Below, one piece after another: positions 43,740 through 55,135 of a stretch of DNA of 64,000 nucleotides; position 1 is the stretch's first letter, and every line of letters begins with the position of its first letter. Made by a program: the position numbers and the translations under genes. The notes under the pieces are model-generated. The model was not told the origin of the DNA. It saw nothing but the letters and a program-made list of their open reading frames with translations, and did no database searches. This stretch comes from Adiantum capillus-veneris (lineage: Eukaryota; Streptophyta; Polypodiopsida; Polypodiales; Pteridaceae): contig CM043970.1 of the NCBI GenBank assembly GCA_014529385.2, positions 61,135,523-61,199,522 on the forward strand. The letters are read 5' to 3'.

Positions 43740-44822
43740 TTTAGATTTTGGCAACTATACCACTCTAAACTTCATGTTTGTGAGGTATAGATGGCTAGAG
43801 GTTAGGCCTTCATAGTTCTCAACATGTTTTGATGCTTGTAGGGAGAGCTAAGTGTTAAAATTGAAAGTTATGACCAATTTACAAGAATTGCATAATCCTA
43901 TTTTTTGGCCAAAATTAGCACTTTTATGATTTTTTTGGTGGCTTTCTTGATATCCAAATTCAATTTTGATTGTGTAAGTGTAATGTATAACATAAATCTA
44001 ATCTTCCTTGAGTTTTGGGGGACCTAATATGCTATATAGCATAGTATATGATGATGGTTGAGTTTTTTGATTGCTGAAGAATACGATACATTTTAGAGTA
44101 GCAAGTATAACTTTCTCAATATTGCTAGTTTCTTAGGCCAATTGTGTGTATTTTGTAGGTAGTAACCATATCTAATCATAGACTACAAACTTGGCTAGAT
44201 ATAGAGTAGTTTCTATGGGTTTCTAGAGGTCATAATGCTAAACCCAATTTTTTCATATTTGCTGTATTTAGCACTTTATCATTGCCCCCAAAGTTCCAAT
44301 TGGAAGAGATCCACTATCCTTTTGACATGCTCCATGGCTCCTTTTGAATCCAAAGGCCCAAAGGGAACTAAGAAAACATGTATATAGTATCTGTATTGAG
44401 CGTGACTATAGAAACTTTGATGATAGGTCCGCAGAATGGCAAAAATGCAACTTTTTTGTACCTATTGTTTTTGCCCAAAAAAACATTGGTGAGGTAAAAG
44501 CGGTCACCAACCCACTGAAGTTAATGGGGCATTTTATCTCATGTCCTATAAAAATCCCCACTCTTATTTATATGCAATCAACCGTAAGAAATTGCTGTTT
44601 TGGGCAAAATGCACTGGTCCATCAACTTTGGAGGCTTGTAGTGACCAAGGGATGAGAAAAATTACAAGTTTCTCATTTTTTCCATATGTAGTAGTTATTG
44701 AACTATAAGCTCATGAAAGGATTTTTCAAAATGAGTGGATCTACTATGGTTTTGGAATTTTTTCCCAAAACCCTGAAAGGACACTTTTATGTCCTGTTAG
44801 GTTACCATTCTAGTGTTAATAA
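43740..44822. repeat. dispersed repeat R, copy 2
   Basis: Direct-orientation match to 1-1,021, including a shared right edge (CCTGTTAGGTTACC..CTAGTGTTAA). Contains a 103-codon frame (44,344-44,655) whose counterpart in copy 1 is partly shifted. The residues ERDYRNFDDR and IPTLIYMQSTVRN belong to no family I know. The left edge is approximate. Confidence 0.75.
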
Positions 44823-46740
44823 ACGTTTTTGAAAAATGGTTTTAAAAAGGCCCTATTGTTAATGTATATCTATTAAATTGCTTGAAATTTTCAAACAAAG
44901 ACCCTCATGTTGAACTCATGTGGTGTATTGACATGACTATGTAGTGGAACCCTTGAGCATATAGGACAGACACATGGTCTTCACATGGCTTGTTTGACAC
45001 TCACAATCTTAGGTGGTAGGTGTAGAGGGTTCTCAAAAGATTGCAAAAAAATCCCACATTCCACCAACATTGATTCAGGGCTCAAGAAGTAGGTCGACAT
45101 AAGATACCATAAATTTAGAAGAAGCAATTAACTAGATACAATTTTCCACATGGAAAAAAGCTTAAAAAATAAATAAGCCGAAAATACAAAAGGGAAAAAC
45201 CTCTCTTAAAGAGAGTAAAAGGCTCCCTAGCGAGCTAAGGAAGAGAGACAATGACAATTGCCACTAAAATATAGGGACTTCCCACCAAAAATACTCTTTG
45301 CAAATACACACAAAAATATAAGGGGAACCAGTAAGCCACCCACAACATCAATGAGTAAGGAACTTGCTACCAAGGCATCTGTTGGATGCCAAAAAAATCC
45401 CACCAACGAGTACCGTCTAAGCCATGGAGTTGAAGATGCATAGAAGAGAGGTAATAGTCGATGATGAAGATGATAGATAAGAAGCTTGAGGAAGCATTAA
45501 GAGATATAATAAAGGAAATTTAGAGATAGGACCATCAAGAGCGCTAAACTAGAGCTTCCAAGGAGTTTTTGACCATTGTAGATGATAGTCCACTTGTTGA
45601 AGGCAGCTCATATTATCCAAAGCTGGGGAGGATGACTCCAACACTTGAGACAATAGAGGAAACTTTGGGGCTTGCTAAAAAAGATCCATGCACAAAAGAC
45701 TTGGTAGAAAGAGCTATAGAGTTCCGACCCAAGGGATTGCCAACTCCCCACCACACAACACAATAACAAGGTAACAAAAAGAAAATACAAAAAAAGGGAA
45801 ATTAAAAACCAAACAAATCAAACAAAAAAGCAAAGCCATATGGACAAGGCAGGCTTCACAGACCCACAGGGGACAAGGTAGGCTCTACACACACACATGC
45901 ACATTATCACTTGCTGGGAGACATCAATATGATCCATCTAAAATGCCGACAAGTTTTCAATGGTGCAGAAATCAATCGGGCAACTACATACACCTTCAAA
46001 CAAAGACATCAGCGTTGGGCTAGCATAAGCTTTCAATAACATGTTTTTAAGAGTTTGTTTTGGGAATGAATAAATGTGATGGAGCATGGTATGTCCTAGC
46101 CATGGCAAGGTGGGAGAAAGCTCCCTACTATTGTACCCATGGGCCTCTGTAGTAATAAACAATTGTATTGTATCAAGAATAAAATGTTATAAAATAATTT
46201 TTTCATATAGATATGTTTCTTAGAAAGAGCCACATGTGGCATTTAATGAGCCATGTACTTCTTAACTGGCTAAGCAACATGGAAAGCCTTGTGGTCTCCA
46301 TTAAATGTTGGCACATCACCTAGTGGCATCACTTGAAAGTGGGATTGTAGCTAAAAAAAGGGGTTGAATTCACATTTAAAGGAATGGCAAGTTTTATTCC
46401 TATGCATATCTTCAAAAGCGTCTCTTTCTCATTGCACAAGATATGTGTTCTCCTCCTACTCATTGCATGCACACACTCACGAACACAGTTTTAGGTCAGC
46501 ACACATTCAAGCTTAGAGCTATGGACTGGGTCATCACACATGTTCAAGGGCGAGTTGCGATCGGTTTGCAGTAATGGATATGCTTGCCATATACCTCCAA
46601 ACACACGCAGTGGGTGAGGAAATGTCTTCTATATAGGTAGACCTTTCTCATGATCTATTGAGGGTTGCTTTCATTCTGCAAATTTTCTCATAAAGAAGAA
46701 CACACACACACACACACACACACTACTTCATGTATGTGGT
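44823..46740. other. no gene; AC repeat at 46,699-46,723
   Basis: AT-rich sequence with short frames (45,258-45,443; 45,569-45,766) that I cannot assign. A CA/AC run of about 24 bases lies near the right end. Confidence 0.5.
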
Positions 46741-48400
46741 ATGCCTATTTACAAATGGTAACATGATTTGTAGGACATAAATCAAAGAAGCATACCAATT
46801 GGATTGATAATGCTTGATTGTTCTGACACTATATGAAATATATAGCCAGGTTTTTGGGAATTTGGTATTTGATGCTAAATGGGATGATGTATGGATGGTG
46901 CTAAATGGCGTGAAAACACTTACACACTACTATATATAGGCATAATAATGACCGTTGCTTGATATTAGGTAAAGGTGATGGCCATGTTTGGGTAATATGC
47001 ATAAAGGGAATGTATGTATATAGATAGTGGCTTATAGCTTGATAATGGGGTACATGAGCTCACAGCATAAATGATTTTGGTTTTTAATACATAACATGGT
47101 AAGGATGATTAGTATGTGAAGCTATAAATTGCTGCTTCTAAGGGGAAATCTGGTGATTGGTTCTGATCCAAAAAATTCATAAACTTGTACAAAAGAATAA
47201 TTGATTGGATTAATTGCTTCTTATCTTGGAATACACACCATACATCTGGCTTTATTATTGTGCTTTTTTCGGGAACATGCACCTCTAAACATGAACATAC
47301 TTACACATTTCTTTATATAGCCAAAATAATGATTGCTACTTTATTAATAGAGAAACAGGAAGATCAAATTTGGGTTATACACATAAAGGGAGTATATGCA
47401 TATGATTCTGGGTTTTTTGTAATACACAGCCAATAGATGTTGAGAAGTGATGTGGGGAACTTTGAAATTGGTGCTTATATTGGGGAAATTTTGGTGGTGC
47501 TTTTGATCCAAGAAGTTCCTAATCTTTTTATATCTAACCCTGTGGTTTGCTTTTAATCTTGAAATGCACCTCTAATGGTGTACACACACATATATTGTGG
47601 GTTGTAGCTGAAAGATTGATGATTAAGATGCATGAATGTCCCAATTGTCTTTTATACACAAGGGATATATGTTTTGTTCCACAATCAAGCATGGTCTAAG
47701 TAATATTGGTTGATGGGAGATTTTATGATAATGCTTCAAAAAAATTTAAAAAGAGGGCATGGTCTATTCCATAATGCATAACCAAATAATGACAAAGTCT
47801 TCTTAGGAAATAAGAGTTATAGGGAGCCGAGGCATGAAAAAATGGGGGTTGTTTTGTTGAAGTCTTGGAGGCTTAATATAATCCAAAAAAACATGTATTT
47901 TGATCTTCTAAACTTAGGTTTTGATCCAGTGGGTATGCGTTAAAATGGTAACACACTTACCTTGTCCTTTGACCTAGTGGGAGCTGGATTATCACTCGTC
48001 ACAAGGATTGGTATAATTATCATTTTTTTTTGTAATACATAGAAAGTTGAAATTGATATGGGGATGAGGTCCGGCAATGCTGTATGATCCTAAAAACTTA
48101 TACTCTAGTATAAGTTAACATCAAAACCTGGTGGTTGGCAAAAAAAAATTTAAATACACCTCTTAAGGTGTGCATGTAAATAAATTGAGTCCAGATTTGG
48201 GTAGAATGAATGTCTAAACTATATGGGATGAACAAGGGATGGAAATCTTTAATGTTAAAACATAAAATTGATCGGTCTTAGAAAATTGGATGGTGAAAAT
48301 TGGCATGATTGAATTACTAGGATAGTATAAATCTGGTCTTTTCTAACACATAACCAAGTAATGGTGGGGTTATCGAAGCTTATGGGGTGAATGGTTGTGG
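46741..48400. repeat. decayed tandem-like array, units roughly 330-370 bp
   Basis: A recurring order of modules can be followed: a TGATCC..AA block (47,165, 47,505, 47,885 and 48,085), then a block with ACACCTCTAA/ACACACTTAC (46,910, 47,280, 47,565, 48,160), then TTTGGGT..TACACA..AGGG. Identity between units is low, so boundaries are blurred. No protein could be read. Confidence 0.5.
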
Positions 48401-48409
48401 TAGCAATCA

Positions 48410-49430
48410 TCATTTACTGGCCCAGGCTATGTGAAGCTTAAGGTGAAAGTGGTCAGAAAAACTCTTTGAGGTGTCAACATAGAACACCATAGAAGGGGTA
48501 AGCCAGTCAGTTTGATGAGAAATGTAGCACCTGTCCAAATGAGAAGCTCTGTTGGCATATTGGAGGCTCTTGTAAGTTAAACCAGGGGAGATATCCACTG
48601 ACTAGTAGTCCATAAGTTGAGTAGCGCCCATTTCTCACATAACGCTTGCCATTGTGACTTTTCAGAATCGGCTAGTAGGCTAGCCAAGCTTGTCTTGTCC
48701 TTTTGAGCTTCACCATATTGAAATCACCCATGATGCACTAGTCTCATTCCTGAGGCAGATCCCTCAGATCCATTCAAAGTTTGCCTCTCCCTTGGCATCA
48801 CATGGGGCATAAATGTTGATAATGGTAAGAACCTGGCTTGCCTACTTAACTCCTACACTGAGGGCTCTCCCTAAAGCATGGTTAAGCACCACTTGTGGTT
48901 CCAAATCTCTATCAACAATGGATAGCACCCAACTAAAACCTAGAGAGCCATTACCGTAAAACACCAGCTTGCTCCCTATTGCTTGCTCCTTACAAGTGGA
49001 TGCATCAAGATCGTGCTCCTAGATTACCCAACAATTGTAGATGCTTTTCTCTCTTTTTGGATGATTTAATGCCCTTTATATTCAAGGATTGAATATGAAG
49101 GTCATCCACTATGTGGAGAGTGGGAAAAACTCCTCCACCTCAATTACATTTAAAGCTCATACTATTCTAGAGAGAAAGAGGTCATAGGAATGGGAGGCCC
49201 TTATTCTAGTAGTAGTGTCAAATAATATTAGAACAAGTTGTTTATCGATACAAGCAACAAAAATCTATGGCTTGTCTATCTAGACAACTCTTCTTACGAT
49301 GTCAAAAGTCTTGGTAAAGGACTTGATCAAGTGGTTGGGTGAAAGGGCCTCATAGATCAAATCTCTCAACTTGTAGCTCTTATTAGAGCATGCGTAGTGA
49401 GTGTGAGAAAGCCTTTTGGTGAGATGTAGG
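48410..49430 (-). pseudogene. LINE endonuclease fragment
   Basis: Minus-strand frames give pieces of an AP-endonuclease-type LINE ORF2 start in order: SLNIKGIKSSKKREKHLQLL (about 49,090), GNGSLGFSWVLSIVDRDLEP, VLTIINIYAPCDAKGEANFE (about 48,800), a GDFNMV-like block, a WQALCEKWALLNLWTTSQW block and YANRASHLDRCYISHQTDWL, ending SDHFHLKLHIAW at 48,410. These correspond to the IxxYAP, GDFN, LDR and SDH blocks of L1-type endonucleases that nick target DNA. Frames shift and stops occur throughout. No reverse transcriptase follows to the left. The right boundary, perhaps including an ORF1 end, is uncertain. Confidence 0.7.
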
Positions 49431-52055
49431 ATTCTAGACCAGATGTTTTATTCAAAGATTATAGTTGAATTGTAAACACTCTCATCATTTAATTGGGATA
49501 TTGTATGCTAAACTTTCCTACTCTATATCACATCAAGCACAAATGATCCATAATATCTACAATGACTTTATAGCTTACACATTCATTATCTCCTTTTTAC
49601 TTGCATCACTTACAAAGGTACGTCTGGGTACATTGGAGAGCACATTGTTTTGATATGGATGGGCTAAACATATGCATATTTTTTCCCGTTTAAGCTTTTA
49701 AATATGCATTCCTGTTTCTTTGGTGCTCATGGTGTTAGATTTGATTTATTTGACAATGTGATTCTATAGCTAACATTTGCTACCCATCAAAACAAACCCT
49801 ATAATAACATAACCGTGTATGACCATCGGGGAACCTTGGTCCCTCATAGAGAGATTTATTGTCCCAACTTGAATAATCACCTAGAGCATTGGGTTTTGTA
49901 CTTGCACTTAAGTAATGCTACTATTCTTGAGCTTCTTCTTCTCCATGCTTAGAGTGCATTCCTTGTATAAGGGTTAGTTTTGGCCATATAAAATTTTCCC
50001 ATTTTTTGTCTTTGCAAAAATCTAAGATAGTTGATTTGTTTCCCTTGCTTAAGGCACCATCTAGACATTTACGTGGGAAAAATGAGGCATTCTTAGTTTC
50101 CAAGGGATATGGGTTTTTGTAAGCTACTCGTAAATTGCAACTTGTACATGGTGATTTCATTGTGGTCCGATGCATATGGACCATCTATTGAAAAGAATAT
50201 ATTATTCATTACTTTTGAAGGAAAAAAAAGTCACTTATGAACATGGAACAATGTATATGGCTAAAGCCAAGCTTTGCCCACATGCACTTTGGTAAGAGGG
50301 TGTCACATGGTCTACATGTCCCACTAAGCATTTCAATTTATCGCTTTATGTGAAGCTTAGGATGGCAAGAACCATGTCATTGCTTGGTTGTGTCAAAGTG
50401 GTCGGTCCAACACAAGGTTCTACATGCATTTGAGGTTTGGTACCACAATTGCATCACACAAAGAAGAGCTCTCAAAGGCATCAACGATTAGTAGTTGAGT
50501 GGATAAAAAAGGTGTACTTTTAGAGACCACTCGATTAGAGATATATAATGGGTTTTAGGGACAACAAATGTTGGGATGCCATGTTGATTGCCTCAATGGC
50601 TACATGTTCCAAAGAGAAATAGAGAGTGCACTATGAATGCATATTCTCACACCAAGCACTTTGTAGGGATATACATCTTGTATCAAAGCCAATTGTAGTA
50701 TCCTAGTACCAGGGGAACCACTTAGTGGAGTGTGACAATGAAATTATTTTGGGGGATTCATCATATAGTATTTCTTGAGTGTCAAGAAGGGGATTCATGA
50801 AGGGGAGAAAAGTTGTACTTTTCAAAGCATGGTCCCAAGTATAGGGTTAAATTGAGGGAATTAATGGACCCCTATGATAACTTTCTGAAGAAGAATTTTG
50901 TGGCTCAAAATGAGGATGTTCATGCATACCTCAAACAAACCCCGTTGTGATGCCTAAGAAATTTTCTCACTACAATTTAGCAACCCTCCTCGGCAACAAA
51001 TATTCCAAATATGCAAAAACAAGAAAAGAAATATGAGAAAACATTAGGAGAAATGACAAGCAAACTCAACAACCGTGTAATTTTGACTTCAATCCTAGTT
51101 AGGGAAGCTAAATTATGATGTGCTTGCTTGTCCCTAGTTTGCTTGTCATTTGTCTTATTGTCTCAGGCCACAAATAAGGTAAATGTTTATAGTTTGCTCT
51201 TCATTTCCATATATCTTCTTTGAATAAATGTCTGGGATAGAAATTTGTCATTATGGTGACAAAATTGTCATTTTTCATTTCTCATTTCTTGTATTCTCTC
51301 TCTTAACAATAGAATATTGTGGCTCAAAATGAGGATGTTCCATGCATAACATAAACAAACCCCTTTGTGATGCCTAACAAATTTTCTCACCACAATTTCT
51401 CTACAACAAAGATTCCAAATATGCAAAAACAAAAAAACAAATATGAGAAAACAATAGAACAAATGAAAAGAAAACTAGGGACATGATTTCACGCCCAAAT
51501 ACCACAAATCATTCATGGGGCCTAGAACTGCAACCAAGGAAATCAGAGAGAATGCATAGAAACCAATTGTCTAAGCTAATCACTTCAAAGCTGCCCACTC
51601 TACTCTACTTGTTAGAGGAGAAATTTCTTTGATTAACACATGCCACCCAAAAAATCTATATATATGATACACTAGAAGCACAAAATTGCATGATAATGTT
51701 GCTTATTTATGGAGTAATGTATATGCTGGGAAGGTTTTTGATGTGCTTACTATGGTGCAATTAGGACTTTGAAAGTACTTTGAAAGGCAAAGAAACTATC
51801 TTGGTTTCATACTTTGTAAGGATTAGCACATTATGAGGCACAAAATGACCTAAGGAGACAAATCAACTAGCAAACTATCCATGGCAATGGAGACCCTTTA
51901 GCAAGGGGAGCTCCTTAAGGCCATATATTGCTAGATTCATCTCCACCATTGTGTAAAGTAGCAGCCACTAGATTCATTAAAACACATAGTATTCTACTGT
52001 GATATTTTCTAGATTGAATCATCAAAGGAAACCTCAAGGGTAGCGAGAAGTATCA
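49431..52055. other. no gene; one direct duplication
   Basis: No protein recognised. A direct duplication is present (50,888-51,070 and 51,308-51,480), with a stretch between that ends near 51,300. Confidence 0.5.
50888..51480. repeat. direct duplication, ~180 bp units about 410 bp apart
   Basis: ATTGTGGCTCAAAATGAGGA and the following GATGCCTAA(G/C)AAATTTTCTC and CAAATATGCAAAAACAA blocks occur in both units. The second has several small changes. Confidence 0.85.
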
Positions 52056-52135
52056 ATCTTAGATGAATGCGGGACCTATGCTCACCAGAGTAGCATATCA
52101 ATGCTCAGTGGGAATGATAACTATCACCTACATCA

Positions 52136-52507
52136 ATGCAATTAGAGCTTATCCAAAAAATCAAGCAGCACACAATGGAAGCAAAAGGATTGGACATCCT
52201 CTCTGCCAAAACAACCACTCAAGGATCAAGCTCACCTCCAAAAGATGATGAAAAAGAGAGCATTTCAGAGAAAGAATCATATGAAGGACCCCAAATTGAT
52301 GTTCCATCAAAATTTCTAGAGATCTTAGACAAAGGCCACAAGTCAAAAGATGAAGGAAAATTTATTAAGGAGAAGCTCAAAGAGCAGCAAGTATCTATGG
52401 AAGCTGCACTCAAGAGAGCAGAGCAGAGGAAAGAAATCACGTCTCCAAAAAAATATGAGAAGAAGCCAACCGATGAGAAGAACGGGATCAAGATTTCATC
52501 AGGTTAG
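52136..52507 (+). other. hypothetical Lys/Glu-rich ORF, 123 aa
   Basis: The frame is open and rich in K, E and S (KEQQVSMEAALKRAEQRKE), so it could form a helix or coiled coil. I do not recognise it. It lies 5' of a collapsed copia on the same strand and may be part of an eroded gag or unrelated. No splice or promoter evidence supports it as a gene. Confidence 0.25.
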
Positions 52508-52559
52508 CGACAATATTTAGAAAGGAACAACACTTCTCTTTGGGATTGGTTTATGCACA

Positions 52560-54044
52560 GTGGCCTTATACGTGTTGTAGAGCCATAGCTTCACTTATGG
52601 AAGTTGATATGTGTGACAATTTTGAGTCCACGATGATGACTCATGTGAGACATCGGTCCCGTTCATGTTGAAGCTTGAGATGTTGGAATCATGGTCACAC
52701 AAGGAACATTAGATGTTATTGCTTTAGATGCATGAGGCAGCGGTGCAAATGTACATGTGATGCAGAGATGGTTTTGACAAGGACTAGAGAGGTGGCTTCA
52801 TATGTTAGTGACAATGATATCATGTTTACCTCTAGTGTTCCTCTTGATTTTATGTCTAATATAATTGCTCTTGATGCGTATTAGATGACTGTGCAACGTT
52901 CCATGTCACATATTGTCATGAGTGGTTTAACACTTTTGCTAGTGGGAGCCTTGGTCATGTGCATCTAGCTAAAAGATCAACATATGACATAGAAGTTGTA
53001 GGAGATGTATGCTTGTCATTACCATCTTATATACTACGACATGTGCATTATTCTCCTAAGATTTCACAGAGTTTTCTCTTGGAGACAATTGAGAGACAAT
53101 GGATGCCGGGTACTTCTTAGAGAGCAGTTGTTCGAGATGCATTGCAGTTTGCTAGTCATTGTGAGAGGAGCCAAGATTGTCTTGGTCTACCCTATGCATG
53201 TATTTGAGGTGCAAGACAACATAGTCTCAACTACATTACAGTCGTGTCAATAGAGACTACACATATCATTCATAGATGATCTCTAGAATGTTGTGCACGA
53301 CATGTATATAGATGCAGAGTTAGTGCAGCCATGCTCTAGCAAGACATATCAAATTGATCCTCTTAAGACATATATGCCTCCCACCATGGAGATGAGTGAT
53401 ATGGACTTCTTTGACATGCACATGCTAGAGGATGATATGGTGATTCCACAACATGTGGATACAATCCCTATGGATGATGACACAGTGACGACTACCCTAG
53501 AGTCAAGATTTATGTGTCCATATGCAAGTAGTCTTTGTGATGATGCAGTGAGCATAGTGCAGATATATTGGCAAATGTCATTGCACATGGCATTGAAGCA
53601 ATTGGCATGGATATGCTAGTAGAGATTATGCATTTATCATCAAACTTTTGGACTCTCATGTATGACCTCTTGGACTCTCATGCAATGAGCATTGAGATAG
53701 CTAGTGCATATATATTAGCAAATTTCATTGCACATGGCATTGAAGCAATTGGCATGGATATGCTAGTAGAGATTATGCATTTATCATCAACCTTTTGGAC
53801 TCTCATGTATCAAGACCTGACATATCAATTATAATGAGAGCGTTTACAGTTTGGATTGTCAGTTGTATGATGAATTACACTAGCATGATGCATCATGGAG
53901 AAGTGCAGGTTCTTACAGGATATTTGTAGTGTATGCATGTTGATTCTAGCAAGGATATACACTTGTGCACATTGATAGAGTCTACACGACAACATGCATC
54001 GACTTCAAGAGAGCTAATGGACATAGGATGAGATAGTGTGAGAT
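52560..54044 (+). pseudogene. Copia-D, collapsed copia gag-protease remnant
   Basis: A broken zinc knuckle (CWNHGHTRNIRCYC, near 52,680) is followed by a Gag-like tail (DAEMVLT) and a protease block in another frame, DDCATFHVTYCHEWFNTFASG (near 52,887-52,950), where copia proteases have DSGAS.H. The next residues (IEVVGDVCLSL, LRHVHYSP) fit the usual copia IVGIG..V..VRHVP segment. Integrase and most of RT are missing. The rest (53,293-53,830) is open but unassigned, including a duplicated 49-codon unit. The remnant ends at a PPT-like GATAGTGTGAGAT and an LTR start at 54,045. Strong decay, not functional. Confidence 0.55.
53581..53820. repeat. 147-bp (49-codon) direct repeat
   Basis: TTGCACATGGCATTGAAGCA and the following ~85 bases occur at 53,581 and 53,728. 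The frame stays open across both, giving two copies of an AHGIEAIGMDMLVEIMHLSS segment. Confidence 0.9.
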
Positions 54045-54189
54045 TGTCGGGGTAAAGGCAGTGTGCCTCTTACCTTGATCAGACACCCCAAAGGCGTCCG
54101 GACGCCCATCACTTGTACACACCTTATTCTTTACTAGATAGAAGAATAAGAGGCTCTCTCGCACAGAATTGTGGTGAGTTGCTCTACCC

Positions 54190-54263
<74 letters not shown>

Positions 54264-54350
54264 CCCACACATGTACCGCATTTGTGCACTCACACTTTTC
54301 ATTGAGCTTCTTGAAATTTTCATGTACTTCCTAGAGGCTTTTTGTCAACT
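54045..54350 (+). mobile_element. 3' LTR start of Copia-D, with CT microsatellite (54,194-54,261)
   Basis: TGTCGGGGTAAAGGC follows a PPT-like purine tract. The right boundary is unclear because no second LTR copy is visible. The CT run is about 68 bases. Confidence 0.45.
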
Positions 54351-55135
54351 CGCCTTTTTCTTCTTACAAAGCATTTTGCTCATTTTCAAGTGCTTTTGCA
54401 TGTTCTTCCAAACAACTTTTTCCGCTATTCTCTCATTATAGGCTATTTTTTAGGCCCTGAGTTCCCTTCCCCTTGTGTTAATTACATTGCAATGGCATAT
54501 GAATTGATATTATAAATACCCTATCATTTTGTCGAGGGTGAACTCTTTGACTACCTGTAACTACTTTATTAATAGCATTTTCTCTAGATCATCCATCTCC
54601 TTTTTGTTGAATATAGCACAAGGGTATTCACCCTAAATTTTCTTTATGTTCAGGAGACCCTTGATCACTTTTCTTTAGCAGACCATTGTCTCATTCTACA
54701 GGTAGTGTGTCTAGAGCCACTAAAACCCCCTTGAGATCCATCTTTTCCTCTTTGTCTTTATTTTCATCTAGTGAATTTAACTTGTCCTCTTTTTGTTAAT
54801 CTTGGGATATCTTCTAGCCAAGTTGCGGATCCTTTAGTTGATCCGAAGTAGCTACAATATCTTTCCTAACTTTTGTGTTGGCAGTTTGCTCTTTCTTAGC
54901 TAACTTCACAGTGGTATTTTCAAGTTATTCCCATGAGTTTACTTCTCTTAGTTTGTGTCTATTTCTCTGAGGGGCGAGAGGGGTGAGCTGTTGAGGATAT
55001 CCTACTCAATCCACTTTTTGCTTCTTTGCTACTTCCTCCCATTCTTCAGCCTTTCTCTCTAGCTCCTTCATGACTCTTTCTCTTTGTGCGTTAATCTAAT
55101 TAATTTCTTCTTGCACCTTTAAACTATGATAAGAA
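54351..55135 (-). pseudogene. degenerate Lys/Glu-rich coding-like segment
   Basis: The minus strand reads as broken stretches of charged protein (KELERKAEEWEEVAKKQKV near 55,030; DENKDKEEKMDLKGVLVALD near 54,730) separated by stops. It could be an eroded gag or coiled-coil protein. Not recognised. Confidence 0.3.
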
